Of a DNA stretch of 64,000 nucleotides, positions 17,874 through 26,070 are shown in pieces (position 1 is the first letter of the stretch; each line of letters starts with the position of its first letter). The notes under the pieces were generated by a model. That model ran no database searches, was not told where the DNA came from, and worked only from the letters and a program-made list of their open reading frames with translations. Origin of the DNA: a virus. A program made the translations under genes and the position numbers. The DNA lies in IMG/VR virus record IMGVR_UViG_3300007514_000005, positions 1-64,000 of that record; one strand, given 5' to 3'.

Positions 17874-19688
17874 ATGAGTTATGTTTATTGGAAAGGCGGA
17901 ACAGGCGCTACAAAAAGCGACCCTTCTACACAGGCTAATTGGGTAGATTCTACGGGAACGCAAATAAGTAATACCACATGGAATAGTGGAGACCTTTCTG
18001 CACACGATATTATTTTTCAAATAGAAAAAAACATTGCTCCTACTGACCCCGTAGGTATTATCTTCGATGGTTCGCCTTCTTCTCATACTTGGAATACTTT
18101 AACGATTATCTATGATGATGATGCAAAATGGTATGAAATGTTGAAGTTTGAGAATAGCGCTACTACACTCATTCTAAGTGGTATGGATATTAGAAAGTCA
18201 CAGATGTTTAGTGCTACTGCGGCTTGCACAATCAAATTTACAGGCATTCCCCACTTCAATTCTATTCGTAGAGCAAAGGGTAGCACCACAGGAACAGTAG
18301 GTGGCGGTAATGATAACGCAGACCTATATATCAAATTAGTAGATGATAAGGACGAAGAAATTAACCTATTCACCTACCGCACACAAGATTATGCGGGAAC
18401 AGCGCTAAGTCAGAATTCATACACTACTGCCGGAATTTTTAAGGATAAGGCTAGTAGAGGTCATTTTACTTTCTTGTTTGAGCCACCTAATGATTCAATA
18501 CTTGTTTTAGACAATGGTATATATCCCAAAATGACTTTCGATTGCGCATCTACAAATACAGCAACGCTTTCTTTCGATGATATTCATACTTCATATAACC
18601 AATACTCTAATGCTTCCGAAGCAGTAGATATGCTTAAATTGACTGTTGATACAAGTTTTGATGTTAAACCGTCAGACCACAGTTTAAGGAATAAGAGAAA
18701 GCATATCAAATTAAGTAATGGGTATGCTCTCTCCTGCGCTACATTTGATATGGGATATGCTACACTAGAAATAACTCCCTCTACTGCAACAGAAGGCGAC
18801 CCCTCTTACTATATCCCTTCTTCCGATACTAACAGATTTGGCCCTACGGTCTCTTCTACACAAGCAATGGGTATGACCGTCAAATACACAAAACTAATCA
18901 TAGGCTCTCCTGTTAATGAAAAATACAAATTAACAATTGCAAATAACTGTATCGTCACCTGTGAAGAATTACATATCAAATCAGGGGGCAGACTATACGG
19001 GCCTACTTATGGAAGTAGTGATAGCGCCGAGATACATTGTTTATCAACACCTAAGATAGAAGGAGATTGGAATTTTTCTGAAATATCCACAGGTATATAT
19101 CGCGCTTCCGGCACAACCCCTACACTACCTGTAAGCATGGGGGGAACAGGACTTACAAGTATAGGAACGCAAGGGCAGGTTCTTGCGGTTAAATCAAACG
19201 GGCAGGGGCTTGAGTGGAGAGCAGATAGCACTATATCCAACACCTTTATTCTTGTAGGTGAAGAATCGGATAACTACATTTCTTCTAGTGCGGCGGCGGG
19301 TAATGCTAACGGGTATGTATTTTCTTTTGGTAATGGTGCGCAAAACAGCGATAAAAATAATTCGGGTAGTGATATAGGGGTTATACTTCCTGTGGCCTGC
19401 ACTTTATCAAGAGTAGATATTACCTTCGGCAACATAGGTAATAGAGCCGATTCTACTAACCAAACCATAACCGTGTATAAAAACGGAGCATCTACTACAA
19501 CAACATTACTCTATAATTCAAGCGGTTCAGGGAATGACCCTTTCAAGCGCAATTTCGCATCACTAAGCGGCAACGGTTTATCTTATGCCGCAGGTGATAC
19601 ATTCAATCTTAGGGCAACAGGGCTTAGCGGATACACAGAAACGCAGGTTGGCCCTGCAAGAATGACGGCATATTTCACGGTGAATTAA
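17874..19688 (+). CDS. Second tail fibre or spike protein
   Basis: A 604-aa beta-rich protein. It begins YVYWKGGTGATKSDPSTQANWVD, a common start of marine phage fibre proteins. In the middle, PVSMGGTGLTSIGTQGQVL shares the GQVL linker with the giant fibre, and a 200-residue C-terminal domain ends MTAYFTVN. Lack of charged or helical segments fits an extended trimeric fibre. It is oddly placed among head-completion genes and is followed by its own XkdW-like chaperone. Confidence 0.7.
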   Translation: MSYVYWKGGTGATKSDPSTQANWVDSTGTQISNTTWNSGDLSAHDIIFQIEKNIAPTDPVGIIFDGSPSSHTWNTLTIIYDDDAKWYEMLKFENSATTLILSGMDIRKSQMFSATAACTIKFTGIPHFNSIRRAKGSTTGTVGGGNDNADLYIKLVDDKDEEINLFTYRTQDYAGTALSQNSYTTAGIFKDKASRGHFTFLFEPPNDSILVLDNGIYPKMTFDCASTNTATLSFDDIHTSYNQYSNASEAVDMLKLTVDTSFDVKPSDHSLRNKRKHIKLSNGYALSCATFDMGYATLEITPSTATEGDPSYYIPSSDTNRFGPTVSSTQAMGMTVKYTKLIIGSPVNEKYKLTIANNCIVTCEELHIKSGGRLYGPTYGSSDSAEIHCLSTPKIEGDWNFSEISTGIYRASGTTPTLPVSMGGTGLTSIGTQGQVLAVKSNGQGLEWRADSTISNTFILVGEESDNYISSSAAAGNANGYVFSFGNGAQNSDKNNSGSDIGVILPVACTLSRVDITFGNIGNRADSTNQTITVYKNGASTTTTLLYNSSGSGNDPFKRNFASLSGNGLSYAAGDTFNLRATGLSGYTETQVGPARMTAYFTVN

Positions 19689-19689
19689 A

Positions 19690-19950
19690 ATGAGTATGAG
19701 TAATGTAAGAAGTGTTAGACAATATATGCTTGAGGTATTCGTAGATTACTTTCAAAAGCCTTTGATATGGGCTGACCTATCGGCTACTGAACAGCAAGAT
19801 TTGAAGGATTATAGACAGGCTTTGCTTGATTGGCCCGCTACTATTGAGGGTATATTTGGTGACGACCCTATCATAAATCACGCAGAACATCAGCCCGCGC
19901 AACCTGCGTGGTTTGCTGATAAACACCCTATGGGTAGAATATATGAGTAG
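19690..19950 (+). CDS. Second fibre-assembly chaperone, XkdW-like
   Basis: An 86-aa protein with LSATEQQDLKDYRQALLDWP, the same core as the protein at 12753, one base after the second fibre gene. The rest ends in a P/H-rich tail. The repeated fibre-chaperone order at two loci supports the role. Confidence 0.6.
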   Translation: MSMSNVRSVRQYMLEVFVDYFQKPLIWADLSATEQQDLKDYRQALLDWPATIEGIFGDDPIINHAEHQPAQPAWFADKHPMGRIYE

Positions 19951-19952
19951 TC

Positions 19953-19961
19953 CTTAAATAC
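19953..19961 (+). promoter_or_regulatory. TATA-like CTTAAATAC
   Basis: It lies 22-30 nt before the ATG at 19983, the spacing of other promoters here. It also argues against the in-frame upstream start at 19965. Confidence 0.45.
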
Positions 19962-19982
19962 AGTATGGGGGGTGTGGGATAC

Positions 19983-20213
19983 ATGAGTGAGAGTGAAGGT
20001 GGCGAAGCCCCCGTAGAGATTGATACTGATGCTGTGCTAAGGATTGCCGCAGACCGTTTGGTTTGGATTAGGCTTCTTGAGAAGGCCGTGAATGATATTG
20101 ACGGTATAATGGTAGGCTTGAAAAACGACATAGCAGAAATTTCTTCATCCATGATGGCGCGTGACGGTGTAATCCCTCAAGAAGAGGTTATACCGGATGA
20201 CGAGCAAGAGTGA
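19983..20213 (+). CDS. Small acidic coiled-coil protein
   Basis: A 76-aa protein from ATG 19983: acidic N-terminus, a heptad-like helix (DAVLRIAADRLVWIRLLEKAVNDIDGIMVGLKNDIAEISSS, hydrophobics at a/d spacing) and an acidic tail. No membrane span. First of a run of small proteins up to 21324. Function unknown. Confidence 0.65.
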   Translation: MSESEGGEAPVEIDTDAVLRIAADRLVWIRLLEKAVNDIDGIMVGLKNDIAEISSSMMARDGVIPQEEVIPDDEQE

Positions 20214-20289
20214 TGATGAGGAAGGTCTAACGCTTGATGTAGGCGGTTGGTTAGGTTGGATACTAAGGAAAATAGGAATTTTAATCTAA
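20197..20289 (+). CDS. 30-aa amphipathic microprotein
   Basis: ATG at 20197 overlaps the previous gene by 17 nt. The product is MTSKSDDEEGLTLDVGG followed by WLGWILRKIGILI, an acidic head and a short tryptophan-rich amphipathic helix that could sit on a membrane. Overlap and position are the only support. Confidence 0.4.
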   Translation: MTSKSDDEEGLTLDVGGWLGWILRKIGILI

Positions 20290-20329
20290 GCACTATAACA
20301 AATGAGAATACAAGCGGAAATGTGATTAA

Positions 20330-20497
20330 ATGGTGGGAAGATTAGGAAAAATTGTGTATCAACCACCGGAAAAGTCTTTCACAAAGATAAACATTGAAGA
20401 AACACTACATGGCTACAAAATATATAGGGTGGGAGAAGATAGGCCATTTACAGTAATACCGCTCTCGGCAGTTAAACAGATAATATACGATAGGTGA
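20330..20497 (+). CDS. Unrecognised 55-aa protein
   Basis: Frame from ATG 20330 to TGA 20497, product MVGRLGKIVYQPPEKSF...PLSAVKQIIYDR, beta-rich and weakly basic. A TATA-like CACTATAACA lies at 20291. It ends just inside the GTG upstream of the next gene. No family recognised. Confidence 0.5.
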   Translation: MVGRLGKIVYQPPEKSFTKINIEETLHGYKIYRVGEDRPFTVIPLSAVKQIIYDR

Positions 20498-20502
20498 ATA
20501 AA

Positions 20503-20907
20503 ATGACGGAAAATAATACAACGGGTCAAATAGAACCCGCAGAAATATGCTATAATGCACTAAACGAGACTGTGGCTTGCGTAAGTGAGTCGGCCTCTAT
20601 CTTTGATGATATAGAAGTAATCCTTCTTTCAATAGGTGTCCTTCTAGGTATTGCGGCATGGGCCAAGCAGAAGTATGCTTCTATGATGGCCGATGGTAAG
20701 ATAACCCTTGATGAATTAACAGACTCAATAGGCGAGGCTAAGGAGAAGGCCGCAGAAGCAGAAGAAGCAATCAAGGACATAGAGACTACTCTTGAATCCC
20801 ATAATGTGACTGAATTGAAGGCAATGCTCAAGGAAGCAGGACTGTCCGTAAAGGGTAAGAAAGCAGACCTTATTGCCCGCCTTGAAGCACATAAGGGTGG
20901 AGAGTAG
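20503..20907 (+). CDS. Membrane protein with C-terminal SAP domain
   Basis: From ATG 20503 (AGGTGA site upstream) a 134-aa protein. After a short head with two Cys, residues about 40-60 (VILLSIGVLLGIAAWA) span the membrane. A charged alanine-rich helix follows (IGEAKEKAAEAEEAIKDIE), then a SAP-type DNA-binding motif, NVTELKAMLKEAGLSVKGKKADLIARLEAH. A membrane-tethered SAP domain could hold DNA at the envelope, for example during injection or packaging; this is inference. Coupled to the next gene through TAGTG. Confidence 0.75.
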   Translation: MTENNTTGQIEPAEICYNALNETVACVSESASIFDDIEVILLSIGVLLGIAAWAKQKYASMMADGKITLDELTDSIGEAKEKAAEAEEAIKDIETTLESHNVTELKAMLKEAGLSVKGKKADLIARLEAHKGGE

Positions 20908-21152
20908 TGTCCGAAGATAGCGTAATCAGTCTTAGACTAGATAACTTGGAAAGCACTTCCGAGAGACACGAGAGATTGATAGAACAATTGATTCAATCCC
21001 AAGTGGATATGAAAACGGGTCTAGCAAAGGTCGCTACCGAGTTAGAGATTACTAATGGTCTTATTTCCACATATATGGGTAATATGCAACGCATCACTTT
21101 TGCTCTCATTGCTATCGTAGCAGGTGCTATGGGTATTTCCACGCAGATGTGA
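20907..21152 (+). CDS. Coiled-coil plus C-terminal membrane anchor, XhlA-like
   Basis: GTG start overlapping the previous stop (TAGTG). An 81-aa protein with a 50-residue coiled coil (SLRLDNLESTSERHERLIEQLIQSQVDM) and a C-terminal hydrophobic helix (FALIAIVAGAMGI). The plan is like haemolysin XhlA and other small phage lysis or membrane proteins. With the next gene it could form a holin-type pair. Confidence 0.65.
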   Translation: MSEDSVISLRLDNLESTSERHERLIEQLIQSQVDMKTGLAKVATELEITNGLISTYMGNMQRITFALIAIVAGAMGISTQM

Positions 21153-21156
21153 TATT

Positions 21157-21324
21157 ATGCAGGCTAATGATTGGGCAACATGGTGTAATGATGTTGTTTT
21201 ACGCCTTACAAATGTTGAAAAGACACTTAAGGCATATCACAAGACGCAGAAGCGTATGCTTTACATGATAGCGATAGGGTTTGTGACGGTGTTAGGAAAT
21301 GGGTTATTATTGTTCTACAAGTGA
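21157..21324 (+). CDS. Small coiled-coil membrane protein, partner of previous
   Basis: From ATG 21157 a 55-aa protein with a short coiled coil (CNDVVLRLTNVEKTLKAYHKTQKR) and a C-terminal membrane helix (MLYMIAIGFVTVLGNGLLLFY). It is built like the protein just upstream and may be a diverged copy. Overlaps the adaptor gene downstream by 26 nt. Confidence 0.6.
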   Translation: MQANDWATWCNDVVLRLTNVEKTLKAYHKTQKRMLYMIAIGFVTVLGNGLLLFYK

Positions 21325-21826
21325 TGTTGGCTCAAGATTGGGTCTTAACAACGCACAACGAGCACAGGCTTCTACTAAACTCACATTGGCTATGAAGAGA
21401 GCCACCATAGAGATAGACCAAGAATTTAGAGACTATGGTAGAGCCGCCCCAAGCGGTGAGATGGGCAATAGCACGCTTAGCAGTCCTATACTAGCAGGGG
21501 CAGTATCTATTCCTGTTGCGAGCAATAGCGGCTTCGGAACAACAGGAGAAGGTAGTATTGATGGCGATTCGTTTTCATGGACGGGCAAAGGCAGTAATAC
21601 TCTAACAGGTTGCACGGGAATAAATGTATCTCATGCGGCAGGTGTCGTAGTTAGGGGCGGAGAGATGGCCCACATACTTACAGAAATTTGCGCTGACCTT
21701 GCGGCGGCTTACTTTATGGAAGATGAGGCCGGAACGGTCTCTAACGAAGGCAAGGGTGGAGCGCATTTGCGCGAAAGAGGCACTACAAACCTAAAGAGGC
21801 TTGCCCATTTGGGGTTAGTTAATTAG
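21299..21826 (+). CDS. Head-tail adaptor-like protein with inserted domain
   Basis: A 175-aa protein starting MGYYCSTSDVGSRLGL, then a helix with LTLAMKRATIEIDQEFRDYG, typical of gp6-like adaptors. The last part has the helix GGEMAHILTEICADLAAAYFMEDEAG. Between them about 60 residues of G/S/T-rich beta (SIPVASNSGFGTTGEGSIDGDSF) look like an insertion. It precedes a gp10-like and a terminator-like gene, the standard head-completion order. Confidence 0.65.
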   Translation: MGYYCSTSDVGSRLGLNNAQRAQASTKLTLAMKRATIEIDQEFRDYGRAAPSGEMGNSTLSSPILAGAVSIPVASNSGFGTTGEGSIDGDSFSWTGKGSNTLTGCTGINVSHAAGVVVRGGEMAHILTEICADLAAAYFMEDEAGTVSNEGKGGAHLRERGTTNLKRLAHLGLVN

Positions 21827-21834
21827 GTGATGGT

Positions 21835-22458
21835 ATGGTTAGAACACAGGCAGAAGCAGGCAAGGTATTGGATAAGAATACCAAAGACTTGTTCAACGAA
21901 TTTTTTGACGATGCTAAGAAAATAGTAAAGAAAACCCTTAACGAGATAGGTAAGAGAGAGCGTGATAACACGCGGGATAGATTGAGAGGTGGCGACACAC
22001 TTGCTCGTTTAGTAGGGAAATCAAAAAGAGGGGTAGATTGGCGCATAAAAATGAGCGGCAATAAGAATGATTATGGAACAATAGAGTTTGGTAATATACT
22101 TGGGCCTGTGCAAGAATCACCATTTGTAGCACGCAGGGCATCAAAGTTAGACAACATTGCGGCAGTTTTGGAATTTGGTGCATCAAACTTCGCCCCTATT
22201 GGAAGCGGGCCGGACGGAACAACAAAAGAGCAAGAGGCTAGGGGGTTCGTCTTTGGAAACAACATAAAAAATATAAAACCCTATGACTTTAGCAAGGTTC
22301 TCAAAATAGGGTTAGTTATGCCCGATATACCACCTAACACCGATTACTTAGAAACAGCACAAGAAAATATACTAGAGCAAATGGAATTGCGAATCCCTGC
22401 CGCGTTAGACAAGGCTTTTAGAAACACAGACAAACCAAATAGGGGGAAGACAAGATGA
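21835..22458 (+). CDS. Head-tail joining protein, HK97 gp10-like
   Basis: A 207-aa protein with a charged helix (DLFNEFFDDAKKIVKKTLNEIGKRERDNTRDRL), then the family's typical YGTIEFGNILGPVQESPFVARRA, where an edge beta strand meets a P-F-x-x-P/R turn. The C-terminal part predicts an amphipathic helix. Fits gp10-like stopper or minor tail proteins. ATGA-type overlap with the following gene. Confidence 0.65.
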   Translation: MVRTQAEAGKVLDKNTKDLFNEFFDDAKKIVKKTLNEIGKRERDNTRDRLRGGDTLARLVGKSKRGVDWRIKMSGNKNDYGTIEFGNILGPVQESPFVARRASKLDNIAAVLEFGASNFAPIGSGPDGTTKEQEARGFVFGNNIKNIKPYDFSKVLKIGLVMPDIPPNTDYLETAQENILEQMELRIPAALDKAFRNTDKPNRGKTR

Positions 22459-23516
22459 GTATAGCCACTAAGAATGAGTATTGGAATGCTCGTATGACGG
22501 GCGCAGACCCCGCAAATCCGGGTGGAAATAGCAATGACGCTTGGGCAGGCGGTAGCGGTTCAGCAAGCGGTGGAGATTGGGTAATAACTAACGGCCAATG
22601 GGCTATAACACCGGACGCTTCTGACCTATCTTACACTATATTGGCGTGCTTTTCCTATACCACAGCACCGTCTAACGGCGCTGTTTTACTTTCCCTTGAT
22701 AATGGAACACATAAGGTTGAAGTGCAGTCTGACGGCACTACTACGGGCCTGAAAGTAGTAGGTTCTTCAACCAAAACCTTGTCCGACCTTGACTTAGATG
22801 TATCAGAAGACGACTCCGTTCCTGTAATGGTGAGATTAACCCTTGAAAATGGGGGCGCAGTTAAGTGTTATCGCTACGAAATAGAGGAAGATGATGACGC
22901 AAACACAGATTATCTCAGTTTAACAGGTGCAACGGGTTCTTCTCGTGCAGTAAAGTGGGGTAATACAAGCGGTAATGTAAAGTGGTCGTCTGTTTATTAC
23001 TCAAAATTTGGAGCATACGGGCCAAAAGAGTTAATCCCTTCCTCTTTCGCACAAGATATTCATGTTAGAATGGGGTTAGCAATCATAGAACACCTTAGAG
23101 ATAGTGTAAAACCATACTTGAAAACACAGGTAAATGATGCAAACATAGTCTATGCTTACGATATATCACCAAGTAAAACGAGAACAATGAGCACTCCGTT
23201 TATTCATATTCATATAGCCGACATAACTTCGCCGGACTTTGACGCTTTGGGCGGCTCTTCAATAGAACAACACTACGATGTAGAGGTATATGTGACTACA
23301 AGGGGTAGTAATTATGAGAATGCGTATATGTATGGTCTCAATATCTTGGGTGAAATTTTCGATGAACTATATACATCTACGGGTCTTAGCGGCACTACCG
23401 ATAGTTTAGTGGGGCATCAATGTAAATTAGACACGCGCTTGGACGATGACGAGATTATTTGCACCCACCAATTAACGATGACTTACAGGCGCAGAATCAA
23501 GATGACGAGGCGTTAA
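22455..23516 (+). CDS. Tail-terminator-like protein with N-terminal beta domain
   Basis: The last 155 residues (DIHVRMGLAIIEHLRDSVKPYL...MSTPFIHIHIADI...QHYDVEVYVTTRG...HQLTMTYRRRIKM) match the size and strand pattern of phage tail terminator proteins. The first 190 residues are an added beta-rich domain resembling a concanavalin/LamG jelly roll (ILACFSYTTAPSNGAVLLSL). Terminators are normally 130-150 aa, so this is a fusion. It precedes the tail tube gene, as expected. Confidence 0.6.
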   Translation: MSIATKNEYWNARMTGADPANPGGNSNDAWAGGSGSASGGDWVITNGQWAITPDASDLSYTILACFSYTTAPSNGAVLLSLDNGTHKVEVQSDGTTTGLKVVGSSTKTLSDLDLDVSEDDSVPVMVRLTLENGGAVKCYRYEIEEDDDANTDYLSLTGATGSSRAVKWGNTSGNVKWSSVYYSKFGAYGPKELIPSSFAQDIHVRMGLAIIEHLRDSVKPYLKTQVNDANIVYAYDISPSKTRTMSTPFIHIHIADITSPDFDALGGSSIEQHYDVEVYVTTRGSNYENAYMYGLNILGEIFDELYTSTGLSGTTDSLVGHQCKLDTRLDDDEIICTHQLTMTYRRRIKMTRR

Positions 23517-23520
23517 TGCG

Positions 23521-23532
23521 TATATTTATAGG
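23521..23532 (+). promoter_or_regulatory. Tail-tube operon TATA
   Basis: TATATTTATAGG in the 53-base gap after the terminator gene, 38-49 nt before the tail tube ATG at 23570; AGAGGAA ribosome site just upstream of the ATG. Confidence 0.5.
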
Positions 23533-23569
23533 ACACTTAGCGCCTTACTGAACATATAGAGGAATCTAA

Positions 23570-25177
23570 ATGGGCGTAGAATGGCTAAACAGATATGTCG
23601 CTCTTGAAAAAGAAGACACATACGGAGTAGAACCCGGAACGGTATCAAAAATAACACATACAGGTGGCGGAGCAGGATATACTGCTAACGACACAGGAAC
23701 ATGGACACTTACTTCCGCAGAAGGCGGTAGTGGTGCAAGCGGCACGGTCACTTGCGTTGGTGGAACATCAACAAGCATTACATCTTTCACCGTCTTAGAA
23801 GGTGGAAGTGGTTATTCGGACGATGATAATTTCACCCTAACAATAACAGGTTTGGACGGTGGTGGAAGCGCCCCAACAGGAGTCACCTATGCTATCGGCG
23901 GACAGCCGGAAAGCACAGACGGAAAAACCGATGGAACAAATGACGCTAACGGTATTATCTACGGAGAAGTAGATGACGAATCCATGAAGCAGACTTTTGA
24001 ATTGCTTACTCGCTCAGACATGAGCCGACAGGTTGCTTCAAAGGCTGTGACTAACACTCAGTATGGTGAAGGTTCGATTAACCTTGCTATTCAGCCTGAT
24101 GATTTTATGGGGAACATTCTATACGCTTTCCTACCCGTTGAAGAAATCGGAACAAAGTGCCTACGCTCAGTAGCGGTAGGCGCGACAGGTGGTGGTGGAA
24201 CAACAGGTTCTTACATTCTTGAAGTCACCGCCGCAACAACCGCAACAGAAAAGGCTTGGGTCGCAATTAAGACCGCAGGTAGCGGTATTGCGAGCGCTAA
24301 CATAGTAAATCCGGGTAAGGGGCTTACAGGCTCTCTATCAGTAGTGTCTTTTACCACAGACAAGGATGGTAAGGCTACCGGAATTACAGGAAGCCCCGCT
24401 CTTACTTTGAACTATGGTGCTGATGAGGAAGTCCATGTTTTCAATGAGCCTACTCTAAGCACACACGCTTACCCTTCATACACTATGAGGGTTGGACGAG
24501 AAGGTAAGGAACACACATTCACAGGTATGGTTGCTACCAAACTTGGTATAAGCGCTAACCTAAACGAGTATGTGATGGCTTCCGTTGATTGGGTCGGTAA
24601 GAATGAAGAAGCACCTAGCACTCTTCAAACCAATGTTCCATTCGCAGGTCTTAACACAGACGCTCTACACTTTGCTGACGCTGAGGTTTATTTCAGCGAC
24701 AACACAAACAAGACCATTAAGGTTCAGCAAATCTCTTTTGAGATAAACATTAACCGAGACAACGACTCAGCCTACGCTGTTGGGAACAGGTCTTTTACTC
24801 GTGCTCCACCTACCCGAACAAGGGAGATTACAGGAACACTTGAGTTTAACGAAGTAATCCACACTACTACTACTGCTGAGCCTACTTACTCAGAATTAAC
24901 AGGGTCAAGTGTCCATATCCTACAACCGGACTTGGGTGCGGGTGCTATCCGTGTTAGATTCAAGAATGAGGCAGGAACAGAATACCTTGAGTTTGAATTC
25001 TACAATGTAAGGTTTGAAGCCCCCGAAGCATCGGTTAGTGGTCGAGACCCTAACAGAATGAGTGTGGGCTTCCAAGCATTCTACGATGCAAAGCAAGGTG
25101 GCGCTCAGAAGTCTATACAGGCTGTATTGAGCGGTGCGGCAGGCGGCGCTGTGCAATCAACCGCTTACAGCGCATGA
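23570..25177 (+). CDS. Major tail tube protein with inserted domains
   Basis: A 535-aa protein. It opens GVEWLNRYVALEKEDTYGVEPGT, typical of siphovirus tail tube proteins ('vALekEttyGt...'), and ends with ASVSGRDPNRMSVGFQAFYD, also typical of tail tubes. Two G/S/T-rich beta insertions (about residues 24-105 and 205-285, both containing GSGxA/GSGY patterns) lengthen it to twice the usual size and may display on the tail surface. It lies ahead of the tail chaperones and tape measure, fixing its role. Confidence 0.8.
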   Translation: MGVEWLNRYVALEKEDTYGVEPGTVSKITHTGGGAGYTANDTGTWTLTSAEGGSGASGTVTCVGGTSTSITSFTVLEGGSGYSDDDNFTLTITGLDGGGSAPTGVTYAIGGQPESTDGKTDGTNDANGIIYGEVDDESMKQTFELLTRSDMSRQVASKAVTNTQYGEGSINLAIQPDDFMGNILYAFLPVEEIGTKCLRSVAVGATGGGGTTGSYILEVTAATTATEKAWVAIKTAGSGIASANIVNPGKGLTGSLSVVSFTTDKDGKATGITGSPALTLNYGADEEVHVFNEPTLSTHAYPSYTMRVGREGKEHTFTGMVATKLGISANLNEYVMASVDWVGKNEEAPSTLQTNVPFAGLNTDALHFADAEVYFSDNTNKTIKVQQISFEININRDNDSAYAVGNRSFTRAPPTRTREITGTLEFNEVIHTTTTAEPTYSELTGSSVHILQPDLGAGAIRVRFKNEAGTEYLEFEFYNVRFEAPEASVSGRDPNRMSVGFQAFYDAKQGGAQKSIQAVLSGAAGGAVQSTAYSA

Positions 25178-25187
25178 GGTGTTTTTA

Positions 25188-25292
25188 ATGGGTAAAACAA
25201 CCATTGTAATGTTTGATAAGGACGGTAAGCCAATTACCCCAAAGAAGTCGGCGAGTAAGGCTGAATCAAAGAAGTCGGACGAAAATGAGTGA
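25188..25292 (+). CDS. 34-aa lysine/serine-rich microprotein
   Basis: ATG 25188 to TGA 25292, product MGKTTIVMFDKDGKPITPKKSASK followed by a K/S/E tail. GAGGTG ribosome site at 25177, overlapping the tail tube stop, and an 8-nt overlap with the next gene. Possibly a small tail-assembly factor; unassigned. Confidence 0.5.
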   Translation: MGKTTIVMFDKDGKPITPKKSASKAESKKSDENE

Positions 25293-25440
25293 AAACGACA
25301 AAACCTTTACAAACTCTATTGGGGTTTGGGAGATACAGAAGGACGGCACGGTTCGTCTGATTAGAGAGGCCGAAGTGCCGAAAGAGCGAAAGAGAGTGAA
25401 AAAATATGCCCGTAGCGGAGAAAGAATTAGAACTAGATGA
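25285..25440 (+). CDS. Small basic protein, tail operon
   Basis: From ATG 25285 a 51-aa protein: SENDKTFTNSIGVWEIQKDGTVRLIREAEVPK then a run of K and R. The longer frame from 25213 overlaps the previous gene and lacks a ribosome site. Unassigned. Confidence 0.5.
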   Translation: MSENDKTFTNSIGVWEIQKDGTVRLIREAEVPKERKRVKKYARSGERIRTR

Positions 25441-25762
25441 TGGAACGAAGATACTTGTTAGGCAAGCATCGGGTCGAAAGAAATTGAAGATTGAGGCTAT
25501 ACAAGCAAGAATCTTCCGTCAATTCAGACATTACGGTAGCCCCGAAGATTGGACTATCGAACAGCACGAAGAGTTTGCTGATGCTTTGGATGAGGCGGGC
25601 GGCGGTATAGAAGCCCAAGTAGAGGCTTGGTTGCCCGATTGTATTCTAACAGAAGGTGTTGATTTAGACGACCTTACTACTATGGAGATAATGACCCTAC
25701 TTAATTGGGTTAGAGGCGACACAGAAGAGGCCGCCATCCCTTTGGAATCTTTGCAAGAGTAG
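25406..25762 (+). CDS. Tail assembly chaperone candidate
   Basis: A 118-aa acidic protein (ELELDDGTKILVRQASGRKKLKIEAIQARIFRQFR...) sitting between tail tube and tape measure, where phages encode the G/GT chaperones. I see no clear slippery site joining it to the next frame, so two separate genes are assumed. Confidence 0.6.
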   Translation: MPVAEKELELDDGTKILVRQASGRKKLKIEAIQARIFRQFRHYGSPEDWTIEQHEEFADALDEAGGGIEAQVEAWLPDCILTEGVDLDDLTTMEIMTLLNWVRGDTEEAAIPLESLQE

Positions 25763-25776
25763 CGCCGTCTCTTTGC

Positions 25777-26070
25777 ATGGCGTTTAAGGGCGTCTTACCC
25801 TCAGATTTGTGGGATAAATATGACCGAGAGGACGGGTTCGACCGTCTTATGTTAGACATTGAAATAGCCAATGAGATTAACGACTTGGTTAAAGAGGCAC
25901 ACGCTTCTTCTAGTAAGGGTGCTGATGCGAATGCGGCTAGGGGAGCAGTATCACGAAGAAATCAACGCAGAAAAGCACGAGAGACATATTTAAGCAACAC
26001 TAATGACTTCTTTGATACCGTAGAGAAAGCAGGCTTGCCTGTGACGAGAGTAGGTGGAGAGGATGATTAG
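25777..26070 (+). CDS. Second tail assembly chaperone candidate
   Basis: A 97-aa helical protein (LWDKYDREDGFDRLMLDIEIANEINDLVKEAHASSSKG, then basic RRNQRRKARETYL). It is the last gene before the tape measure, with TAGTG overlap onto its GTG start, as expected for the T-like chaperone partner. Confidence 0.6.
   Translation: MAFKGVLPSDLWDKYDREDGFDRLMLDIEIANEINDLVKEAHASSSKGADANAARGAVSRRNQRRKARETYLSNTNDFFDTVEKAGLPVTRVGGEDD

Noticed and set aside
25406-26070. Programmed frameshift joining the two tail chaperone frames
   Set aside because: The frames do not overlap and I saw no slippery heptamer near the first stop; two genes are simpler.
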